Shown: piece after piece, positions 1 to 5,148 of the stretch
Position numbering within the stretch: position 1 is the first letter of the stretch
How the letters are laid out: each line of letters begins with the position of its first letter
Assembly (NCBI GenBank): GCA_017420455.1
Contig: JAFOJB010000146.1
Coordinates: 1 to 5,148, forward strand
Length of the DNA: 5,148 bases
From: Blautia sp.
GTDB taxonomy: Bacteria > Bacillota > Clostridia > Lachnospirales > Lachnospiraceae
Reading direction: 5' to 3'
Notes under the pieces: model-generated
What the model was told of the DNA's origin: nothing
The model's database searches: none
The model's input: only the letters and a program-made list of their open reading frames with translations
Program-made: the position numbers and the translations under genes

Positions 1-993
1 ATGCTGATGGTCTACTGGATCAACAGGAAGGTGATCCGCAGGAGGATCAGAAGAGACCGGGTTTCTCTGGACGAAGGGACAGCCGAGGTCCTGAAGACCA
101 TCATCCTCATCGTCATGCCCATTATCTTCAGCGCCTTTATCTATAATGTAAACAGCTATATCAACAGCTATATGTACACGGATATCCTGGGAAGGAAGGG
201 GATGGACGAAGGACTTCTGCAGACCATGTACGCGGAATTCGGGTACTTCGGGACCCTCATCAATATCCCTCTGACCCTTGCCAGCACTGCCCCCACCTCC
301 ATGATTCCGGAGGTATCGGCGCACTACGCGAAAAAGGATCTCAGAGCGGCAAACCAGAAAATCGACAGGGCTGCCTGGATCAGCATGATCATCTCCATTC
401 CCAGCGCCATCGGCCTGGCGGTTCTTGCGGACCCGGTTACCCGCCTGATCTTTCCGGGGACCAACAGCGTTGCCGGAAAGCTGATGATCCTTGGAGCCAT
501 AACCATCATCCTGAACGGAAATTCCAACATCACCAACGGCGTCCTGCAGGGGATCGGAAAGCCGAATATCCCGATGATCCATGCCGCCATCGCCCTGGGA
601 ACGGATGTCGCCGCCATGTTCCTGCTGCTGAACCTGACGGATCTTGGCATCTATTCGGTGGTCATCGCCATGTGCATCTATGCTGTGGTCATGTGCCTGC
701 TGAATGAGTTTTCCATCAGAAAATACCTGGGTTACAAAACGCCCTGGAGAATGGCCTATCTGAATCCCCTGATCGCGTCCGTGCCGATGGCCCTGACGGC
801 GGGGGGCGTATACTATGGCCTGTATTATTTCCTGCAGAGGAACTTTCTCTGCCTGGTGCCGGCTATTTTTCTTGCCGTTGTGGTCTATTTCATGGTCTAC
901 CTGCTGGTAAGCCATCCCACAGAAGAAGAGCTTTCCATGCTGCCGGGAGGCCGTTATCTCAGCGCCTTTGCCGGAAGATTTGCCAGATCGTAA
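1..993 (+). CDS. SpoVB/MurJ-like polysaccharide flippase, C-terminal part (5' end outside window)
   Basis: This is the C-terminal part of an integral membrane transporter of the MATE/MOP flippase superfamily, SpoVB-type, which moves lipid-linked cell-wall or polysaccharide precursors across the cytoplasmic membrane. About eight hydrophobic segments are visible (roughly residues 31-55, 78-98, 124-143, 158-182, 190-210, 213-235, 251-278 and 282-304). Family-typical features are the LQGIGKPNIPMIH stretch near residues 182-194 and a C-terminal tail with TEEELSMLPGGR (307-318), like the LPGGR-type ends of SpoVB homologues. Full-length relatives have about 14 helices and roughly 530-550 residues, so some 200 N-terminal residues are missing. 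The ATG at base 1 is therefore probably an internal methionine. The gene ends in TAA at 991-993. The true substrate (peptidoglycan precursor, spore cortex precursor or exopolysaccharide unit) cannot be decided from this fragment. Confidence 0.85.
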   Translation: MLMVYWINRKVIRRRIRRDRVSLDEGTAEVLKTIILIVMPIIFSAFIYNVNSYINSYMYTDILGRKGMDEGLLQTMYAEFGYFGTLINIPLTLASTAPTSMIPEVSAHYAKKDLRAANQKIDRAAWISMIISIPSAIGLAVLADPVTRLIFPGTNSVAGKLMILGAITIILNGNSNITNGVLQGIGKPNIPMIHAAIALGTDVAAMFLLLNLTDLGIYSVVIAMCIYAVVMCLLNEFSIRKYLGYKTPWRMAYLNPLIASVPMALTAGGVYYGLYYFLQRNFLCLVPAIFLAVVVYFMVYLLVSHPTEEELSMLPGGRYLSAFAGRFARS

Positions 994-999
994 GGAATC

Positions 1000-1078
1000 A
1001 TCAGGAGCATCAGCAGCATCAGGAGCGAAGCATCAGAAGCAGAAGCATCAGGAGTGAAGCATCGGGAGCATCAGACAG
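1000..1078 (+). repeat. Degenerate ATCAGGAGC tandem repeat
   Basis: Just after the flippase stop codon there are about seven copies of a 9-base unit close to ATCAGGAGC, at 1000, 1009, 1018, 1032, 1047, 1061 and 1070. Some are separated by short AGAAGC or GAAGC pieces. At a larger scale, the 26 bases at 1016-1041 and at 1045-1070 match at 23 positions, and all three differences are transitions. The tract is purine-rich and carries several AGGAG or GGGAG words. It has no dyad symmetry or regular spacers. It may be a slippage-derived non-coding spacer or the remains of a protein tail (see findings). Confidence 0.75.
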
Positions 1079-1114
1079 GGATGACCAGCGTGTGCCCGGC
1101 TTTCAGTGAGATAT

Positions 1115-1131
1115 AAGGAATGGGAGAGAGG
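1115..1131 (+). promoter_or_regulatory. Ribosome binding site deciding the DUF3783 start
   Basis: The purine run GGGAGAGAGG (1122-1131) contains GGGAG at 1122-1126, five bases before the ATG at 1132. AAGGA at 1115-1119 lies 12 bases before the same ATG. The in-frame ATG at 1120 directly abuts AAGGA with no spacing, so 1132 is the better start. No convincing -35/-10 pair was seen between 994 and 1131, which suggests transcription from upstream. Confidence 0.55.
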
Positions 1132-1551
1132 ATGGAAAAGAAGATTCTGCTTTTCGGGTTTACGGATTTTGCCGGGAGAATGCAGGGAAATGCCCTTGCC
1201 TCCCTGCTCGCCGCAAAAGGGATTCCGGTGATAAACATCGGGCCGGAAAACGACAATACCGTGCTGGGATACCTGGCGGCAGGAACGACGGCGCAGCGGG
1301 AGGACAGAAGATGTGCGCCCGGGACAAAGGCGGAAGCCGCCGCAGAGCAGGGCAGAATGCTGGAGGGACGGATGCTGGTATTCTGCGGGATCGATCCGGA
1401 GGAGGAGCTGGACGAAATCCTTGCCCTCTGCAGGTCCTGCGGGATCGGAAAGGAAGACCTGAAGGCGTTCCTGACGCCCGCCAATATTACGTGGACAGCA
1501 CTGGAGCTGAACGATGAGCTCCGTAAAGAGCATAAAGCCCTGAATCCCTGA
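1132..1551 (+). CDS. DUF3783 domain-containing protein
   Basis: This is a small, probably cytoplasmic protein of 139 residues recognised as DUF3783, a family of unknown function common in Clostridia. The recognisable domain is the C-terminal part, roughly residues 78-134, with MLVFCGIDPEEELDEIL (81-97), then LKAFLTPANITWTALEL (110-126) and an ELRKEHK end. The N-terminal part (1-50) begins with a beta-strand-like KKILLFGF and ends with VLGYLAAG, also typical of the family. A low-complexity Ala/Glu/Gly-rich linker (about 51-77) joins the two. There is no signal peptide, membrane segment or obvious catalytic triad. Cysteines occur at 61, 85, 100 and 103, but they form no recognisable metal site. 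The gene lies 138 bases after the flippase on the same strand with no visible promoter or terminator between, so co-transcription is likely. An alternative start at 1120 would add four residues (MGER). The family call rests on recognition of the motif pattern, not on a search. Confidence 0.8.
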   Translation: MEKKILLFGFTDFAGRMQGNALASLLAAKGIPVINIGPENDNTVLGYLAAGTTAQREDRRCAPGTKAEAAAEQGRMLEGRMLVFCGIDPEEELDEILALCRSCGIGKEDLKAFLTPANITWTALELNDELRKEHKALNP

Positions 1552-1563
1552 AGAATCCCTGAA
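1542..1563 (+). repeat. Perfect 11-bp tandem duplication over the DUF3783 stop codon
   Basis: GAATCCCTGAA occurs at 1542-1552 and again immediately at 1553-1563. The first copy contains the last codons and the TGA stop (1549-1551) of the DUF3783 gene. The second copy is in the 3' untranslated region in another frame. It looks like a recent slippage duplication; it does not alter the protein because the stop lies in the first copy. Confidence 0.75.
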
Positions 1564-1574
1564 CCTGGTTCAGG
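1558..1574 (+). other. Small hairpin in the 3' untranslated region
   Basis: CCTGAAC (1558-1564) pairs perfectly with GTTCAGG (1568-1574) around a 3-base CTG loop. The stem is short and no T-tract follows, so it is not called a terminator by itself. It may be a minor mRNA 3' structure or chance. Confidence 0.3.
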
Positions 1575-1620
1575 AGCTGCCGATAAATATACAAGGGATT
1601 TCTGCGCGGCATAGCGAACA

Positions 1621-1689
1621 AGGCCCGGCGGATCCGGAGACGAAACAGATGTCTCCGGACCTGCCGGGCCTCGTTATTTCTCGTTATTT
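1621..1689 (+). terminator. Rho-independent terminator between convergent genes
   Basis: The arms 1621-1641 and 1651-1671 are nearly perfect inverted repeats of 21 bases, with one G-T wobble and one A-C mismatch, around a 9-base loop (GAAACAGAT). The lower stem AGGCCCGGC/GCCGGGCCT and the upper stem TCCGGAGAC/GTCTCCGGA are each perfect over 9 bp. On the plus strand a moderately T-rich tail follows (1672-1689, with TTATTT twice), so it should end the flippase/DUF3783 transcript. Read from the minus strand, the sequence after the stem is not T-rich, so termination of the long minus-strand gene would be weaker, though the stem could still protect its 3' end. Confidence 0.8.
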
Positions 1690-1690
1690 C
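1671..1690 (+). repeat. Perfect 10-bp tandem duplication in the terminator tail
   Basis: TCGTTATTTC is present at 1671-1680 and again at 1681-1690 without a gap. The first base closes the terminator stem; the rest duplicates the T-rich tail. The second copy ends two bases before the stop codon of the minus-strand gene. Read on the minus strand, that gene ends TAA then TGA in frame, with a third in-frame TAA (1676-1674) inside the duplicated region. Confidence 0.75.
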
Positions 1691-1691
1691 A

Positions 1692-4600
1692 TTACTGCGC
1701 TTTCTTTGCCAGGTTTTTCTGGGCGGTGGAGAGCATGAGCTTGATCCGGTTCAGCTGGTTCACCTCGCTGGCACCGGGATTGTAGTCGATGGCTACGATG
1801 TTGGCCTGGGGATAGTTCCTGCGGATCTCCTTGATGACTCCCTTTCCCACGATATGGTTCGGAAGGCAGGCAAAGGGCTGAATACACACGATATTGGTAA
1901 CGCCGGCGTGGATCAGCTCCATCATTTCTCCTGTCAGGAACCAGCCTTCGCCGGTCTGGTTTCCGGTGGAAACGATCGGAGAAGCCATCTCGGCCAGCTG
2001 GCGGATATCCGCGGACCTTGTGAAATGCCGGCTCTCGTCGAAGGCCTCGTCCGCAGCCTTCCGGAGCCAGTCGATTCCCTTGATGGCCAGGTTCATAAGC
2101 TGCGCTTTGGATTTTTTGAAGCCCAGGTTCTCTGCCTTGAAGTTTCCGTTATAGAAGCTGTAATTCATAAAGTCGATCAGGTCCGGCACCACAGCCTCGG
2201 CTCCCTCGGCCTCCAGAAGATCGGCCAGATGGTTGTTCGCGGCAGGGAGGAATTTCACCAGGATCTCTCCTACAATACCGACCCGCGGTTTCCTCTCGTC
2301 GCTGATGGGGATAGAGTCAAATTCATGGATCATGTCCCTGCAGATCTTCTTAAACTGGCTGTGGCTCACACTGCTTCCCTTCAGGAAAGCCATGCAGCGC
2401 TGCTCCCAGATCTTATGCTTCCGGTTGACGATGCCGGGCTCCAGCTCATAGGGGCGCATCCGATAGATGCATTTCATCATGATATCCCCGAAAACAGCGG
2501 CGTAGCATACACGCTTCACCAGAGGCAGAGTCAGCCTGAAGCCGGGATTGGACTCCAGGCCGGAAAGATTCAGCGAGATGACCGGCACCTGTGCCATGCC
2601 GGCCTTCTTCAGGGCCCGGCGGATGAAAGCAATATAGTTGGAGGCACGGCATCCGCCTCCCGTCTGGGTGATGATGACAGCCACCTTGTCAAGGTCGTAC
2701 CGTCCGGAATGCAGGGCATCCATGATCTGCCCCACCACGATGAGGGAGGGATAGCAGGCGTCGTTGTTTACATACTTCAGCCCCACGTCAACTGCATGCT
2801 TATTATCATTCGGCAGAACCTCAAAATGATAGCCTGCCGTATTGAAGGCGGTCTGCAGGAGAGAAAAGTGCACCGGCGACATCTGGGGACAAAGAATGGT
2901 ATATTCCTTCTTCATCTCCTTTGTGAAGAGCACCTTCTCGATGGACGAAGGAGTGATCTGTCTCTCCTCCTCCTGGTTCTCCTTTGCCCGGAGAGCGGCA
3001 AGCAGGGAACGGACACGGATCCTTGCGGCCCCGAGATTGTTGACTTCGTCGATCTTCAGGCAGGTATAGATCTTTCCGCTGCCCTCCAGGATCTCATAAA
3101 CCTGGTCCGTGGTCACGGCATCCAGACCGCAGCCGAAGGAATTCAGCTGGATCAGGTCCAGGTCGTCCCTTGTCTTGACAAAATTGGCCGCGGCATAAAG
3201 CCGGGTGTGGTACATCCACTGGTCGTTGACACGGACAGGCCTCTCCAGCGGAGCCAGGTGGGAAACGGAATCCTCGGTAAATACCGCAACGCCGTAGCTG
3301 TTGATCAGATCCGGGATTCCATGGTGGATTTCGGGGTCGATATGGTACGGCCTTCCTGCCAGGACGATGCCTCTTCGGCCGGTATCCGTCAGGTATTTCA
3401 GCGTCTCCTCGCCCTTCTTCTGCATATCCAGCCTGGCGTTCGCCATCTCCTCCCAGGCCTTGTGGGCGGCAGCTTTCACCTCGGCGGCAGGAATATCGCC
3501 GAAAATATCCACCAGACGGCGCGTAAGGATCTCTTCGGAGGTAAAGGCCATGAAGGGATTCATAAACCGGATGGACGGGTCGGAGAGCTCGTCTACATTG
3601 TTCTTGATATTCTCTGCGTAGGAGGTGACGATGGGGCAGTTATAATGGTTGACCGCATCCGGAAATTCCTCCCTTTCGTAGGGAATGCAGGGATAGAAGA
3701 TAAACTTTATCCCGTTCCGGATGAGCCAGGTAATATGGCCGTGGGCCAGCTTCGCCGGATAACATTCGGATTCGCTGGGAATGGACTCGATGCCGAGCTC
3801 ATAAATCTTCCTGGTGGAGATGGGGGAAAGCACCACCTCATATTTCAGCTCCGTAAAGAAGGTGAACCAGAAGGGATAATTCTCGAACATGTTCAGCACA
3901 CGGGGGATCCCAACCTTTCCCCGGACCGCCTTATCCGCGGTAAGAGGCTGATAGCCGAAATATCTTTTGTTCTTGTACTCGAAAAGATTCGGGATATGAT
4001 CCTTGTTCTTTTCCTTTCCGATTCCCCGTTCACAGCGGTTGCCGCTGATATACTGGCGCCCGCCGCTGAACTTGTTGATGGTCAGACGGCAGCTGTTGGT
4101 GCAGCCGCGGCAGTTTGCCATGGAGGTCTTGTATTCCAGGGCGTTGATCTGCTGGATGGAAAGCATGGAGGTGATGGAATCCTTTTCGCATGCCCCGGTT
4201 TTCCGGAGCTTTTCATGATACCGCTCTTTTGCGATCAGGGCAGCGCCGAAAGCCCCCATGATCCCGGCGATATCCGGGCGGATGGCTTCGCAGTCCGCAA
4301 TACGCTCGAAGGAGCGGAGAACACCGTCGTTGTAGAAGGTGCCCCCCTGTACCACGATGTGGGTTCCGAGCTCGGAGGCATCCGAAACCTTGATGACCTT
4401 ATAAAGCGCATTCTTGATGACGGAATAGGCAAGCCCGGCGGAGATATCCGCCACAGAAGCCCCCTCCTTCTGCGCCTGCTTTACCTTGGAATTCATGAAG
4501 ACCGTGCACCGGGTACCCAGATCGATGGGATGTTCGGCGAAAAGGGCTGCCTTCGCGAAATCCTGAACACTGTAATTCAGGGATTTTGCGAAGGTTTCGA

Positions 4601-5148
4601 TAAAGGAACCGCAGCCCGAGGAGCAGGCCTCGTTCAGCTGGACGCTGTCTACGGTCTTATTCTTGATCTTGATGCATTTCATATCCTGGCCGCCGATATC
4701 CAGGATACAGTCCACCTGCGGGTCGAAGAAGGCGGCGGCATAGTAGTGGGAAACCGTTTCCACTTCGCCTTCGTCCAGAATGAGGGCAGCCTTGATGAGC
4801 GCCTCGCCATACCCGGTGGAACAGGAATAGGAAACAGAAGCGCCTTCAGGAAGAAGGCTGTAGATCTCCTGAATGGAGCGGATGGTTGTTTTCAGCGGAT
4901 TCCCGTTATTGTTGCTGTAGAAAGAATACAGAAGCTTTCCATCCTCGGAGATCAGCGCGGTCTTGGTCGTGGTGGAGCCGGCGTCGATCCCCAGGTAACA
5001 GTTGCCTTTGTAGGAGGACAGTTCCGCTGTCGCTACCTTATACTGGCTCTGTCTTTCACGGAATTCGTCATATTCCTGCTGGCTGGAGAAAAGGGGTTCC
5101 ATACGGGCAACCTCGAAATCCAGCTTGATGGAATTTCTCAGCCGGTCC
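1692..5148 (-). CDS. 2-hydroxyacyl-CoA dehydratase activase / dehydratase-like fusion protein (5' end outside window)
   Basis: This is a giant fusion protein of the BadF/BadG/BcrA/BcrD activase family; 1,151 codons are visible and the frame stays open at the right edge. Positions below count from the methionine at 5102, which is probably internal because 15 further in-frame codons precede it. Residues 34-294 form an ASKHA ATPase domain, with phosphate loop [10 protein letters not shown] (38-47), DIGGQD (135-140), and C160 ([11 protein letters not shown]) and C199 (RCTVF) at the positions of the activase [4Fe-4S] ligands. A four-cysteine segment follows (C331, C334, C338, C357). Residues 394-706 resemble DUF2229 plus a dehydratase-like part ([16 protein letters not shown]). 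Residues 731-1130 are a second, D-component-like module ([25 protein letters not shown]). There is no signal peptide or membrane segment, so it is probably cytosolic. Family members run to about 1,400-1,450 residues with a first ATPase domain, so about 300 residues are missing. In characterised relatives, activases use ATP hydrolysis to inject one low-potential electron into a dehydratase; the substrate here is unknown. Confidence 0.88.
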   Translation of the reverse strand, partial: DRLRNSIKLDFEVARMEPLFSSQQEYDEFRERQSQYKVATAELSSYKGNCYLGIDAGSTTTKTALISEDGKLLYSFYSNNNGNPLKTTIRSIQEIYSLLPEGASVSYSCSTGYGEALIKAALILDEGEVETVSHYYAAAFFDPQVDCILDIGGQDMKCIKIKNKTVDSVQLNEACSSGCGSFIETFAKSLNYSVQDFAKAALFAEHPIDLGTRCTVFMNSKVKQAQKEGASVADISAGLAYSVIKNALYKVIKVSDASELGTHIVVQGGTFYNDGVLRSFERIADCEAIRPDIAGIMGAFGAALIAKERYHEKLRKTGACEKDSITSMLSIQQINALEYKTSMANCRGCTNSCRLTINKFSGGRQYISGNRCERGIGKEKNKDHIPNLFEYKNKRYFGYQPLTADKAVRGKVGIPRVLNMFENYPFWFTFFTELKYEVVLSPISTRKIYELGIESIPSESECYPAKLAHGHITWLIRNGIKFIFYPCIPYEREEFPDAVNHYNCPIVTSYAENIKNNVDELSDPSIRFMNPFMAFTSEEILTRRLVDIFGDIPAAEVKAAAHKAWEEMANARLDMQKKGEETLKYLTDTGRRGIVLAGRPYHIDPEIHHGIPDLINSYGVAVFTEDSVSHLAPLERPVRVNDQWMYHTRLYAAANFVKTRDDLDLIQLNSFGCGLDAVTTDQVYEILEGSGKIYTCLKIDEVNNLGAARIRVRSLLAALRAKENQEEERQITPSSIEKVLFTKEMKKEYTILCPQMSPVHFSLLQTAFNTAGYHFEVLPNDNKHAVDVGLKYVNNDACYPSLIVVGQIMDALHSGRYDLDKVAVIITQTGGGCRASNYIAFIRRALKKAGMAQVPVISLNLSGLESNPGFRLTLPLVKRVCYAAVFGDIMMKCIYRMRPYELEPGIVNRKHKIWEQRCMAFLKGSSVSHSQFKKICRDMIHEFDSIPISDERKPRVGIVGEILVKFLPAANNHLADLLEAEGAEAVVPDLIDFMNYSFYNGNFKAENLGFKKSKAQLMNLAIKGIDWLRKAADEAFDESRHFTRSADIRQLAEMASPIVSTGNQTGEGWFLTGEMMELIHAGVTNIVCIQPFACLPNHIVGKGVIKEIRRNYPQANIVAIDYNPGASEVNQLNRIKLMLSTAQKNLAKKAQ

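Noticed and set aside
1..3. ATG at base 1 as the true start of the flippase
   Set aside because: The protein would lack the first several helices of a ~530-residue family. The position coincides with the window edge, so it is more likely an internal Met.
324..650. Minus-strand 108-codon frame inside the flippase gene
   Set aside because: It is the shadow of a clear membrane-protein frame, with no credible start signal or recognisable domain.
1000..1078. CRISPR-like array
   Set aside because: The units are 9 bases with no spacers of even length and no palindromic repeat. This is a simple degenerate tandem repeat.
1081..1116. Short 11-codon open frame starting at ATG 1081
   Set aside because: There is no properly spaced ribosome binding site and no recognisable product. 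It is simply the end of the open frame that runs through the repeat.
994..1131. Promoter for the DUF3783 gene
   Set aside because: No TTGACA-like and TATAAT-like pair at a suitable distance was found. GATATAAG near 1110-1117 has no partner box.
1048..1533. Two long minus-strand open frames antisense to the DUF3783 gene
   Set aside because: Their translations are rich in Pro, Ser, His and Arg and resemble no family. The plus-strand frame has a recognisable domain and a good ribosome binding site.
5100..5102. ATG at 5102 (minus) as the true start of the fusion protein
   Set aside because: Fifteen in-frame sense codons precede it up to the window edge without a stop, no ribosome binding site stands before it, and family members extend about 300 residues further.
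1894..5128. Several plus-strand frames of 65-106 codons opposite the fusion gene
   Set aside because: All lie inside a continuous conserved coding frame and have compositions typical of antisense shadows of GC-rich codons.

Overview
The window looks like part of a chromosome from a spore-forming-type Firmicute, most likely a Clostridia member and possibly a Lachnospiraceae-like gut anaerobe with fairly GC-rich codon choice. The basis is a SpoVB-type flippase, a DUF3783 protein, and a very long activase/dehydratase-like fusion of the kind common in anaerobic Firmicutes. The taxonomic guess is inference; there is no rRNA or other marker gene here. No mobile element, tRNA, CRISPR array or riboswitch is visible.

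Layout: two plus-strand genes face one very long minus-strand gene. At the left edge (1-993, +) lies the C-terminal ~330 residues of a MATE/MurJ-like (SpoVB-type) polysaccharide or lipid-linked precursor flippase, cut by the window edge. It is followed by a degenerate purine-rich tandem repeat based on ATCAGGAGC (about 1000-1078), then a 139-residue DUF3783 protein (1132-1551, +), probably in the same transcript. The convergent gap (1552-1691) holds a small hairpin, a strong 21-bp-arm terminator (1621-1671), and two perfect short tandem duplications, one of 11 bp over a stop codon and one of 10 bp in the terminator tail.

The rest (1692-5148, -) is one gene open past the right edge. It encodes a 2-hydroxyacyl-CoA dehydratase activase-type ATPase domain (ASKHA fold, BadF/BadG/BcrA/BcrD family), a four-cysteine linker, a DUF2229-type region, and a 2-hydroxyglutaryl-CoA-dehydratase D-component-like region. 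The family usually runs to about 1,400-1,450 residues with two ATPase domains, so roughly 300 N-terminal residues should lie outside the window.

The most interesting observation is that the C-terminal ~740 residues of this protein look like two diverged copies of one module. Each has three well-spaced cysteines that resemble the iron-sulfur ligands of the two 2-hydroxyacyl-CoA dehydratase subunits. The chain may therefore be a complete ATP-driven low-potential electron-transfer machine, reductase plus acceptor, in one polypeptide. Its substrate is unknown. The family itself is already in databases; the mechanistic reading is inference. Nothing in the sequence links the flippase/DUF3783 pair functionally to the activase gene.
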